A stretch of DNA of 64,000 nt. Origin: Crossaster papposus (lineage: Eukaryota > Echinodermata > Asteroidea > Velatida > Solasteridae). The notes beneath the pieces are model-generated. The model searched no databases, was not told the DNA's origin, and saw only the letters and a list, made by a program, of their open reading frames with translations. The first letter of the stretch is position 1. Every line of letters begins with the position of its first letter. Position numbers and translations under genes: made by a program. The DNA lies in assembly GCA_037893245.1 (NCBI GenBank), contig JBAIAA010000538.1, forward strand, positions 558,001 to 622,000. The letters run 5' to 3'. Below are positions 23,710-33,940 of the stretch, one piece after another.

Positions 23710-24117
23710 CCCACATCTAAAAATGCGTCAAAGAATACGTCAAAGATTAATTCATTGAATTCGCATTGAATTCCCATTGAATTCCCATTGAATTCCCATT
23801 GAATTCCCATTAAAAATCGCATTGAATTCGCAATGAATTCGGGATGAATTCGCAGGAGAAATTGCAGAAGAAATCGCGGAAGAATTCGCAAAAGATTTCG
23901 CAGAATTTATCCATGAATGCGCAAAAGAATATGACAAAAAATGTAAAGAATTCGCAGATGTGAGGAATTTTGATGAAAGCAAAGAATTCAAAGAATTATA
24001 ATTAAAACGCGGAAAAAAGATGCAACCTATTGCCAAAAATACAAAGAAGGCGAATAAGAATGCATATAAAAATTTTAAAAGAATAAGAATAAGAATACAA
24101 AAAAAGCGAAACAGATT
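23710..24117. repeat. Edge duplication, copy 2
   Basis: The partner of 23080-23521. It has fewer CCCATT units (23756-23816) and extra GCAATGAATTCGGGAT bases before the relic, and it ends in AAAAAAGCGAAACAGATT. Confidence 0.9.
23837..24001 (+). pseudogene. 12-bp-periodic Glu/Ala/Phe/Lys coding-like relic, copy 2
   Basis: This frame is open from just after a TGA (23834-23836) to a TAA (23999-24001), 54 codons with no ATG. It reads EFAGEIAEEIAEEFAKDFAE, then FIHECAKEYDKKCKEFADV, then RNFDESKEFKEL. The 4-residue rhythm with Phe, Ile or Cys every fourth position is visible by eye. It has no family I recognise. Either it is an exon-like remnant of a repetitive, charged, probably helical protein, or it is a tandem 12-bp repeat that happens to stay open. 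Confidence 0.3.
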
Positions 24118-24172
24118 TTTAAGAATTCAAAGCATGGGAATAATTCAAAACAAAATGCGAAGAAGACGAAAA

Positions 24173-24319
24173 AAATGCACTAAAGAATGTGTAAAAGATC
24201 GTGTCGAAAAATGAGTCAAAGATTGCATAAAAGAATGCATAGAAGATTGTGTCGTGTACTGCGTTGAACACGTCAAAGAATGTGTCTCAAAATACCTTGA
24301 AGAATACGAAAAATACTAA
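24173..24319 (+). pseudogene. Lys/Glu/Cys/Val tetrad relic with one internal stop
   Basis: The frame starting at 24173 reads KCTKECVKDRVEK, then TGA (24212-24214), then VKDCIKECIEDCVVYCVEHV and KECVSKYLEEYEKY to TAA (24317-24319). The spacing is about 12 bp, and substitutions between units are conservative (Glu/Asp, Val/Ile/Leu, Cys/Tyr). The same GAATGCGTCAAA unit forms the linkers of the 11-bp satellite upstream. I do not recognise a protein family. Confidence 0.35.
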
Positions 24320-24551
24320 AAAATAAAAAATATTTGAAAAATGCAAAGAATGCCTCAGAATGCAAAGAATGCGTCAAAACTAAGAATGCGAATAAAAATG
24401 CAAATACAAATTATAATAAGAATGTGAAGAACTCCAAAAGTGTAAAGAAGTCATATGAAAATGGGTCAATGGGAAGAATTCAAAGAAGGATGCTAAGAAT
24501 ATGCGTCTAAGAATGTATCTAAACATGTGTCAAATAATACGTCAAACATTA
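24320..24551. repeat. Heavily decayed 12-bp repeat with recurrent stops
   Basis: Fragments of the GAATGCGTCAAA unit persist but no frame stays coherent. At 24502-24552 the unit reads Cys-Val-stop-Glu-Cys-Ile-stop-Thr-Cys-Val-Lys-stop, with TAA at 24508, 24520, 24535 and 24550 where Lys or Glu codons stand in intact units. Confidence 0.5.
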
Positions 24552-24745
24552 ATTCACATATTTGCAGAATTTAAAGAATTCCAAGAAGAATTCACAAAAT
24601 TCAAAAAAGAATTTGCAGAATTCAAAGAGAATGCATTGAAAAATGTTACGAAGAATTCAAAGAATTTGAGGAATGTGTCGAAGAATGCGTCAAAATATGC
24701 GCCGAAGAAGGCAAAGAAACAGTACAAAGTACAAAGTTACAGTAG
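24552..24745 (+). pseudogene. Glu/Phe/Lys to Glu/Cys relic with a one-base frameshift
   Basis: From 24552 one frame reads HIFAEFKEFQEEFTKFKKEF then AEFKE. At 24627-24628 the unit is one base short, and the repeat continues one frame over from 24629: ECIEKCYEEFKEFEECVEEC then VKICAEEGKE, ending at TAG (24743-24745). The change of frame without loss of tetrad character shows that the one-base loss came after the repeat was formed. No start, splice sites or family are recognised. Confidence 0.35.
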
Positions 24746-25983
24746 ATTGACAATCATATGAATGGATGGCTCAAATTCTCCCAAAACACCAATCCGTATT
24801 TTAGGTACCGGTAGGTCATGCCTCATTGCATTTTAAAGAAGGATCTTAGAATACAAAGCCTAAAACAGTGGCCAAACTAAGGTTTTTGTGCAGTACTCTA
24901 TATAGTTAACGCTGCAGCTCCATCCTACATGTAAGTGTCAGACTTTATATTTTCTAATTTTCAATCAAAGGCATTTTTTAAAGCTGAAATCGCATTTATT
25001 TGGTCGCGAACTAACACTGGAGGCGATTCATTATTTGTCGTTCGCACAGTACATTTCATTTCAAAATAATTAGAGGAACTGGAGCCCACTAAAAACCTAA
25101 AACATTGTCTCTCACATGAAGAAATGCCTCAATGGTCGTTGACTGTACCCCGACTACAGGGAGTTTGAAGGTTGCAGCAACCCCCAACCACAGCATGAAT
25201 TTCAGACTATGAAATACGGACTCATTGGTAGTATTGCGCAAGCTTTAAAAATAAGTGATGATCATGATATTTAGGAGTGACCGGAGAAATGAGAGGGTTT
25301 CAGCAATAATATGAAAAAGAAGTAAGATTTTCACAGGAGTCTAAATCTCATACGACACCGGCTGAGTTTGTATTAACAATAGTTGACTGTACCTATATGT
25401 AATAGGCCATATTAAAGTTTACATTTATGTGACAATTTCTTTGAGGCAAGCAAGATATATTCATTATTAAGACCTGTATTATGACTTTTGCTGTGAAATC
25501 TAAGAGATCATGATAACAATATTAACATTATTTACAATGTATTGCTCAACTGGGAGGGAACCCATTATTTGCTTTTATACAGGGTGTCACTAAAAAATAT
25601 CGGTCTGACTGTTTTTCAAATAACTAAAAACCATGAAGTCGATACTTAAACAATAAATTGTGGGCAGAAACTTCCTCTACTTGGACTAATCCCCTATGAG
25701 TTTTGTTCTGTCAGGCATCAATACACAATTGTCAATTAATCACAACAACATGACACTGTGACCAAGTTCCTAATCTTATTCAATTTCAGTGCTGTGTTGT
25801 GTTGTGTATTAAAGCCGTGTACAATCCTGGATGTGAGAAAAAAAATAAAAATTGGTTTGGGATTGGAATCATTTGCCCTTAAATGACAAAATGTCTGAAA
25901 TGTTAACTATAGGCTTACTTTTCAGACATTAAATATATAAAACGTAAGAGGAGATTATAATTCAGACATTTTTAAATGTCTTT
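24746..25983. other. AT-rich unique sequence, no gene seen
   Basis: No open frame longer than about 60 codons, no tRNA-like fold noticed, and no tandem repeat. Short motifs such as TACCGGTA and TACATGTAAG occur. A CAGGGTGTCACTAAAAAA string at 25580 resembles some transposon ends but has no partner. Short palindromic AATGTCTGAAA / TTTCAGACATT pairs at about 25888-25982 are related to the hairpin repeat that follows. Confidence 0.6.
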
Positions 25984-26510
25984 AATGTAAGCTTCCTTTC
26001 AGAAGTTTCCAAACCTCAAAATGTCTGAAACAAAATCCTTGTATTACATACAAATTACATAACATTGGCCCAGCTTTGGCCTGAAAATGTCTAAATACAC
26101 GTTTTTTGTTTCAAACATTGAGGTTTGTAAATGTCTGAAATGTACTGGTTGATGAGGAATTTTACATTAACAAGGGATCCAAAAGTGTTACATTTGTTGG
26201 TGTCCCGATTACACTTGACATCTTCATACCCATGCAAGTGTCACTGTAATACACAATCTGTACATTTGTATGTAGAAGGAATTGAAGAATGTGCACTGAA
26301 TTTATAAAACAAATATCTTATGTCAGATGAAACAGGGACACACAAAAATGAACCCCTAATTTATGGACAGACCCATATCCTAGTAATTTTCTTATAATTG
26401 TCTATCGGCACTTTCACTAATAAATAAACAATAACCCTGGCATTTTAGGTGCCAGTAAAAATGGTAAAAAAGGTAAAAAATAAAAATTGTCAAAAACCTA
26501 TCAACAATTA
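25984..26510. repeat. Hairpin-bearing dispersed repeat, copy 1
   Basis: The first of three direct copies. It begins with the arm CAGAAGTTTCCAAACC (25999) and an imperfect inverted partner GGTTTGTAAATGTCTGAAAT follows about 100 bp later (near 26121). The body carries GTGTTACATTTGTTGGTGTC and GAACCCCTAATTTATGGACA, and it ends in GGCATTTTAGGTGCC and an A-rich tail. Confidence 0.8.
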
Positions 26511-27015
26511 CATTTCAGAAGTTTCCAAACCTCAAAATGTCTGAAACGTAATCAGGGTAAATTTCAGTACAATGGCCCAGCCTTGGCCTGAAAATATATA
26601 AATACCCAGTTTTTGTTTTACACATTTGGAGGTTTGTAAATATGTCTGAAATGTACTGGTTGATGAGGGGTCGAAAAGTGTTACATTTGTTGGTGTCCCG
26701 GTTGCACTTGACATAGTCATTTCCCATGCAAGTGTCACTGAAATATAGAGTTCAAACTGTTTTGGCAAGTACATTTTTTTATGTAATCGCTCTGATAAAT
26801 GTATAAATTTTGTACATGAAGAAGGATTTAAAGAATGTGCACTGAATTAAACAAAAATATCTTACCGGTATGTCAGATGCAACAAGGACACACAAAGATG
26901 AACCCCTAATTTATGGACAGACCCACATCCTAGTAATTTTCATATAATTGTCTTTCAGCACTTTCACTGATAAATCAACATAACCCTGGCATTTTAGGTG
27001 CCAAGTAAAAAAGCA
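26511..27015. repeat. Hairpin-bearing dispersed repeat, copy 2
   Basis: It starts 517 bp after copy 1 (CAGAAG at 26516). Both arms, the GTGTTACATTTGTTGGTGTC segment, the GAACCCCTAATTTATGGACA segment and GGCATTTTAGGTGCC (26990) are all present in the same order. Two overlapping minus-strand frames here (26515-26774) are by-products of the hairpin sequence. Confidence 0.8.
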
Positions 27016-27117
27016 TAGCCATTTTGGCAAAAGGCAGTTATCTATAGGCTAGAAGTTAATACATTTTAGTATTCTTCAATTTGTATTAATTGTTTTTGTT
27101 GATGAATTTGTCCATGT

Positions 27118-27190
27118 TATAATAATAATAAAGAAGTCTTGTATAGCGCTAAATCCGTCAAATTGATGCTAAAGGCGCTTCACAGAAATA
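27118..27190. mobile_element. TATAGCGC...GGCGCTT short interspersed or MITE-like element
   Basis: An AATAATAATAATAAAG tract leads into GTATAGCGCTAAATCC and ends in AAAGGCGCTTCACAG. Elements of this layout (ATA-rich tract, TATAGCGC, loop, GGCGCTTYACA) are widespread in marine invertebrate genomes. It interrupts the hairpin-repeat series between copies 2 and 3. The class is inferred from appearance only. Confidence 0.5.
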
Positions 27191-27239
27191 CAACAAAAAA
27201 CAAGAAAACAAATTTAAAAAAAATAAACAAAAAATAATG

Positions 27240-27441
27240 CATTACAATTAAAAAGGTAAAACAAAATAAAAAATTGTCAAAAACATATCAACAATTACAT
27301 TTCAGAAGTTTCCAAACCTCAACATGTCTGAAACGTAATCAGGGTATTACATTTCAGTACATTGGCCCAGCCTTTGCCTGGAAATATCTTAATACCCGGT
27401 TTTTGTTTTACACATTTAGAGGTTTGTAAATTTGTCTGAAA
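27240..27441. repeat. Hairpin-bearing dispersed repeat, copy 3 (truncated)
   Basis: An A-rich lead (AATTGTCAAAAACATATCAA), the left arm (CAGAAG at 27303) and the right arm (GGTTTGTAAATTTGTCTGAAA ending at 27441) are present. The rest of the body is missing, and the right arm runs directly into the RT fragment. Confidence 0.8.
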
Positions 27442-28130
27442 CGATCCCCCAATCGTCGCTTTGTTTCTTCTACGTACAGTTGGCTGCAGCGTTGGCAAAT
27501 TATTGCATAAACCAGATTGCTGGTGACGTACGTGTAGCTTCCACGGATGTGGTAGCGACCTTTGGGGCCAACAACTGAAGTGATGTTAGGGTCCACATAC
27601 GAGCATGTTTTGCACCGCGTACGACGGCAGGGTTCTGTTTTACCTCGGATGTGGTCGATGTTGGAGGGTGTGCTGCAGATCGTGGATTTGACTAGTTGGT
27701 CAGCGATGGATTAATCCCGACGGTATGCACAGATGTGTGTGGTATCTTTGAAGATTCTGCTGGTAAGAGGATCTTCTTGGAGGGACGTAAAATGCGTGGC
27801 TAAGATGTTTCGAACCTTCAAGTTCCGCGGGTGGAATGTCAACACAAGGGGGATGCGGGCCGATTGCTGTTTAGGAGGGGTCGGGCGTAGTGCTTGCTGA
27901 CGTGTAAGGGCGGAGACGCGCAGCAGAGCCGATGATATGACAGCTTCTGGGTACCCTCTAGAAGTGAAGAACAGCTTCATATGTTGACTTTGCTGCACGA
28001 AGTCATCATCTTCACTACAGATATGACGCAATCGAAGAAACTGGGAATACGGGATGGAATTCTTGCATTTTCCAGGGTGGGACGATTCATACTGGAGATA
28101 TGAGTGGGAATCGGTCGGCTTGTAGTAAAA
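27438..28130 (-). pseudogene. Penelope-like retroelement RT/GIY-YIG tail, broken
   Basis: The minus strand reads about 230 codons in one frame, matching the C-terminal third of Penelope-like (Neptune-type) polyproteins. In order: YKPTDSHSYL (about 28124-28095), CKNSIPYSQFLRLRHICS (about 28067-28014), RGYPE, FHPRNLKVRNIL (27836-27801), a zinc-knuckle-like PCRRTRCKTC (27632-27603), and a GIY-YIG-like module LVYAIICQRC...LYVEETKRRLGDRF (27515-27438). It is dead: a TAA at 27713-27711 splits the frame just after YRRD, the Gly usually seen in LY(I/V)GET is Glu (codon 27470-27468), and the catalytic RT palm upstream is absent because satellite DNA begins at about 28127. The final residues RQIYKPLNV come from the adjoining hairpin repeat, not the element. 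Confidence 0.85.
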
Positions 28131-28165
28131 ATTTTCAGAAAATCGAAATAAAATACTAACAAAGC

Positions 28166-31100
28166 ATGCCCCGGGTCAAATGGCTAATTTTGCCATTCCT
28201 GGAGGCCCCCCTCTATCTCCTAACACCCAGCCCCTTCCCGGGACATGCTTTCCTTCATGCCCTTATTTGTGGGCGGGGATTGTGTGCACAAACCTATGGC
28301 GAATTTGAAACGCGTGTGTTAACGTTAACATTTTCAGAAAATCGAAATAAAATACTAACAAAGCATGCCCCGGGTCAAATTGCTAATTTTGCCATTCCTG
28401 GAGGCCCCCCCTATATCTCCTAACACCCAGTCCCTTCCAGGGGCATGCTTTCCTTCATGCCCTTATTTGTGGGCGGGGATTGTGTGCACAAACCTATGGC
28501 GAATTTGAAACGCGTGTGTTAACGTTACAATTTTCAGAAAATCGAAATAAAATAGTAACAAAGCATGCCCCGGGTCAAATTGCTAATTTTGCCATTCCTG
28601 GAGGCCCCCCTCTATCTCCTAACACCCAGCGCCTTCCCGGGGCATGCTTTCCTTCATGCCCTTATTTGTGGGCGGGGATTGTGTGCACAAACCTATGGCG
28701 AATTTGAAACGCGTGTGTTAACGTTAACATTTTCAGAAAATCGAAATAAAATACTAACAAAGCATGCCCCGGGTCAAATTGCTAATGTTGCCATTCCTGG
28801 AGGCCCCCCTCTATCTCCTAACACCCAGCCCCTTCCCGGGGCATGCTTTCCTTCATGCCCTTATTTGTGGGCGGGGATTGTGTGCACAAACCTATGGCGA
28901 ATTTGAAACGCGTGTGTTAACGTTAACATTTTCAGAAAATCGAAATAAAATACTAACAAAGCATGCCCCGGGTCAAATTGCTAATTTTGCCATTCCTGGA
29001 GGCCCCCCTCTATCTCCTAACACCCAGCCCCTTCCCGGGACATGCTTTCCTTCATGCCCTTATTTGTGGGCGGGGATTGTGTGCACAAACCTATGGCGAA
29101 TTTGAAACGCGTGTGTTAACGTTAAAATTTTCAGAAAATCGAAATAAAATACTAACAAAGCATGCCCCGGGTCAAATTGCTAATTTTGCCATTCCTGGAG
29201 GCCCCCCCTATATCTCCTAACACCCAGTCCCTTCCAGGGGCATGCTTTCCTTCATGCCCTTATTTGTGGGCGGGGATTGTGTGCACAAACCTATGGCGAA
29301 TTTGAAACGCGTGTGTTAACGTTAAAATTGTCAGAAAATCGAAATAAAATAGTAACAAAGCATGCCCCGGGTCAAATTGCTAATTTTGCCATTCCTGGAG
29401 GCCCCCCTCTATCTCCTAACACCCAGCCCCTTCCCGGGGCATGCTTTCCTTCATGCCCTTATTTGTGGGCGGGGATTGTGTGCACAAACCTATGGCGAAT
29501 TTGAAACGCGTGTGTTAACGTTACAATTTTCAGAAAATCGAAATAAAATAGTAACAAAGCATGCCCCGGGTCAAATTGCTAATTTTGCCATTCCTAGAGG
29601 CCCCCCTCTATCTCCTAACACCCAGCGCCTTCCCGGGGCATGCTTTCCTTCATGCCCTTATTTGTGGGCGGGGATTGTGTGCACAAACCTATGGCGAATT
29701 TGAAACGCGTGTGTTAACGTTAACATTTTCAGAAAATCGAAATAAAATACTAACAAAGCATGCCCCGGGTCAAATTGCTAATGTTGCCATTCCTGGAGGC
29801 CCCCCTCTATCTCCTAACACCCAGCCCCTTCCCGGGGCATGCTTTCCTTCATGCCCTTATTTGTGGGCGGGGATTGTGTGCACAAACCTATGGCGAATTT
29901 GAAACGCGTGTGTTAACGTTAAAATGTTCAGAAAATCGAAATAAAATACTAACAAAGCATGCCCCGGGTCAAATTGCTAATTTTGCCATTCCTGGAGGCC
30001 CCCCTCTATCTCCTAACACCCAGCCCCTTCCCGGGACATGCTTTCCTTCATGCCCTTATTTGTGGGCGGGGATTGTGTGCACAAACCTATGGCGAATTTG
30101 AAACGCGTGTGTTAACGTTACAATTTTCAGAAAATCGAAATAAAATACTAACAAAGCATGCCCCGGGTCAAATTGCTAATTTTGCCATTCCTGGAGGCCC
30201 CCCCTATATCTCCTAACACCCAGTCCCTTCCAGGGGCATGCTTTCCTTCATGCCCTTATTTGTGGGCGGGGATTGTGTGCACAAACCTATGGCGAATTTG
30301 AAACGCGTGTGTTAACGTTACAATTTTCAGAAAATCGAAATAAAATAGTAACAAAGCATGCCCCGGGTCAAATTGCTAATTTTGCCATTCCTGGAGGCCC
30401 CCCTCTATCTCCTAACACCCAGCGCCTTCCCGGGGCATGCTTTCCTTCATGCCCTTATTTGTGGGCGGGGATTGTGTGCACAAACCTATGGCGAATTTGA
30501 AACGCGTGTGTTAACGTTAACATTTTCAGAAAATCGAAATAAAATACTAACAAAGCATGCCCCGGGTCAAATTGCTAATGTTGCCATTCCTGGAGGCCCC
30601 CCTCTATCTCCTAACACCCAGCCCCTTCCCGGGGCATGCTTTCCTTCATGCCCTTATTTGTGGGCGGGGATTGTGTGCACAAACCTATGGCGAATTTGAA
30701 ACGCGTGTGTTAACGTTAACATTTTCAGAAAATCGAAATAAAATACTAACAAAGCATGCCCCGGGTCAAATTGCTAATTTTGCCATTCCTGGAGGCCCCC
30801 CTCTATCTCCTAACACCCAGCCCCTTCCCGGGACATGCTTTCCTTCATGCCCTTATTTGTGGGCGGGGATTGTGTGCACAAACCTATGGCGAATTTGAAA
30901 CGCGTGTGTTAACGTTAACATTTTCAGAAAATCGAAATAAAATACTAACAAAGCATGCCCCGGGTCAAATTGCTAATTTTGCCATTCCTGGAGGCCCCCC
31001 CTATATCTCCTAACACCCAGTCCCTTCCAGGGGCATGCTTTCCTTCATGCCCTTATTTGTGGGCGGGGATTGTGTGCACAAACCTATGGCGAATTTGAAA

Positions 31101-31350
31101 CGCGTGTGTTAACGTTAAAATTGTCAGAAAATCGAAATAAAATAGTAACAAAGCATGCCCCGGGTCAAATTGCTAATTTTGCCATTCCTGGAGGCCCCCC
31201 TCTATCTCCTAACACCCAGCCCCTTCCCGGGGCATGCTTTCCTTCATGCCCTTATTTGTGGGCGGGGATTGTGTGCACAAACCTATGGCGAATTTGAAAC
31301 GCGTGTGTTAACGTTAAAATTTTCAGAAAATCGAAATAAAATACTAACAA
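28166..31350. repeat. 199-bp array, 4/5-mer higher-order block
   Basis: A 200-bp monomer variant (seven C then TATATCTCC in place of six C then TCTATCTCC) recurs at monomers starting at 28166, 28963, 29959 and 30756. Spacings are 797, 996 and 797 bp, that is 4, 5 and 4 monomers plus the extra base. Confidence 0.85.
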
Positions 31351-31353
31351 AGA

Positions 31354-33940
31354 ATGCCCCGGGTCAAATTGCTAATTTTGCCATTCCTGGAGGCCCCCCT
31401 CTATCTCCTAAGACCCTGCCCCTTCCCGGGGCATGCTTTCCTTCATGCCCTTATTTGTGGGCGGGGATTATGTGCACAAACCTATGGCGAATTTGAAACG
31501 CGTGTGTTAACGTTACAATTTTCAGAAAATCGAAATAAAATAGTAACAAAGCATGCCCCGGGTCAAATTGCTAATTTTGCCATTCCTGGAGGCCCCCCTC
31601 TATCTCCTAACACCCAGCGCCTTCCCGGGGCATGCTTTCCTTCATGCCCTTATTTGTGGGCGGGGATTGTGTGCACAAACCTATGGCGAATTTGAAACGC
31701 GTGTGTTAACGTTAAAATGTTCAGAAAATCTAAATAAAATACTAACAAAGCATGCCCCGGGTCAAATTGCTAATTTTGCAATTCCTGGAGGCCCCCCTCT
31801 ATCTCCTAACACGCAGCCCCTTCCCGGGGCATGCTTTCCTTCATGCCCTTATTTGTGGGCGGGGATTGTGTGCACAAACCTATGGCGAATTTGAAACGCG
31901 TGTGTTAACGTTAAAATTTTCAGACAATCGAAATAAAATACTAACAAAGCATGCCCCGGGTCAAATTGCTAATTTTGCCATTCCTGGAGGCCCCCCTCTA
32001 TCTTCTAACACCCAGCCCCTTCCCGGGGCATGCTTTCCTTCATGCCCTTATTTGTGGGCGGGGATTGTGTGCACAAACCTATGGCGAATTTGAAACGCGT
32101 GTGTTAACGTTACAATTTTCAAAAAATCGAAATAAAATACTAACAAAGCATTCCCCGGGTCAAATTGCTAATGTTGCCATTCCTGGAGGCCCCCCTCTAT
32201 CTCCTAACACCCAGCCCGTTCCCGGGGCATGCTTTCCTTCATGCCCTTATTTGTGGGCGGGGATTGTGTGCACAAACCTATGGCGAATTTGAAACGCGTG
32301 TGTTAACGTTAAAATTTTCAGAAAATCGAAATAAAATACTAACAAAGAATGCCCCGGGTCAAATTGCTAATTTTGCCATTCCTGGAGGCCCCCCTCTATC
32401 TCCTAAGACCCTGCCCCTTCCCGCGGCATGCTTTCCTTCATGCCCTTATTTGTGGGCGGGGATTATGTGCACAAACCTATGGCGAATTTGAAACGCGTGT
32501 GTTAACGTTACAATTTTCAGAAAATCGAAATAAAATAGTAACAAAGCATGCCCCGGGTCAAATTGCTAATTTTGCCATTCCTGGAGGCCCCCCTCTATCT
32601 CCTAACACCCAGCGCCTTCCCGGGGCATGCTTTCCTTCATGCCCTTATTTGTGGGCGGAGATTGTGTGCACAAACCTATGGCGAATTTGAAACGCGTGTG
32701 TTAACGTTAACATTTTCAGAAAATATAAATAAAATACTAACAAAGCATGCCCCGGTTCAAATTTCTAATTTTGCCATTCCTGGAGGCCCCCCTCTATCTC
32801 CTAACACCCAGCCCCTTCCCGGGGCATGCTTTCCTTCATGCCCTTATTTGTGGGCGGGGATTGTGTGCACAAACCTATGGCGAATTTGAAACGCGTGTGT
32901 TAACGTTAAAATGTTCAGAAAATCTAAAAAAAATACTAACAAAGCATGCCCCGGGTCAAATTGCTAATTTCGCAATTCCTGGAGGCCCCCCTCTATCTCC
33001 TAACACGCAGCCCCTTCCCGGGGCATGCTTTCCTTCATGCCCTTATTTGTGGGCGGGGATTGTGTGCACAAACCTATGGCGAATTTAAAACGCGTGTGTT
33101 AACGTTAAAATGTTCAGACAATCGAAATAAAATACTAACAAAGCATGCCCCGGGTCAAATTGCTAATTTTGCCATTCCTGGAGGCCCCCCTCTATCTTCT
33201 AACACCCAGCCCCTTCCCGGGGCAAGCTTTCCTTCATGCCCTTATTTGTGGGCGGGGATTGTGTGCACAAACCTATGGCGAATTTGAAACGCGTGTGTTA
33301 ACGTTAACATTTTCATAAAATCGAAATAAAATACTAACAAAGCATGCCCCGGGTCAAATTGCTAATTTTGCCATTCCTGGAGGCCCCCCTCTATCTCCTA
33401 ACACCCAGCCCCTTCCCGGGGCATGCTTTCCTTTATGCCCTTATTTGTGGGCGGGGATTGTGTGCACAAACCTATGGCGAATTTGAAACGCGTGTGTTAA
33501 CGTTAACATTTTCAGAAAATCGAAATAAAATACTAACAAAGCATGCCCCGGGTCAAATTGCAAATTTTGCCATTACTGGAGGCCCCCTTCTATCTCCTAA
33601 CACCCAGCCCCTTCCCGGGGCATGCTTTCCTTCATGCCCTTATTTGTGGGCGGGGATTGTGTGCACAAACCTATGGCGAATTTGAAACGCGTGTGTTAAC
33701 GTTACAATTTTCAGAAAATCGAAATAAAATACTAACAAAGCATGCCCCGGGTCAAATTGCTAATTTTGCCATTCCTGGAGGCCCCCCTCTATCTCCTAAC
33801 ACCCATCCCCTTCCCGGGGCATGCTTTCCTTCATGCCCTTATTTGTGGGCGGGGATTGTGTGCACAAACCTATGGCGAATTTGAAACGCGTGTGTTAACG
33901 TTACAATTTTCAGAAAATCGAAATAAAATACTAACAAAGC
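31354..33940. repeat. 199-bp array, irregular 5/6-monomer block
   Basis: Marked monomers recur at 31354 and 32349 (995 bp, AAGACCCTGCCC variant) and at 31752 and 32946 (1194 bp, TGCAATTCC with ACACGCAGC). Many private point changes are present, including ATTCCCCGGG in place of ATGCCCCGGG near 32150. Confidence 0.75.

Noticed and set aside
25580..25600. CAGGGTGTCACTAAAAAA as a DNA transposon terminus
   Set aside because: No inverted partner or transposase remnant was found in the flanking kilobases.
26515..26774. Two overlapping minus-strand frames of 70 and 80 codons
   Set aside because: They lie within the hairpin repeat, overlap each other in different frames, and are not maintained in copies 1 and 3.
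28131..28162. Extension of the RT reading frame into the first satellite monomer
   Set aside because: From about 28127 the sequence matches the satellite (TTTTCAGAAAATCG) and no longer the retroelement.
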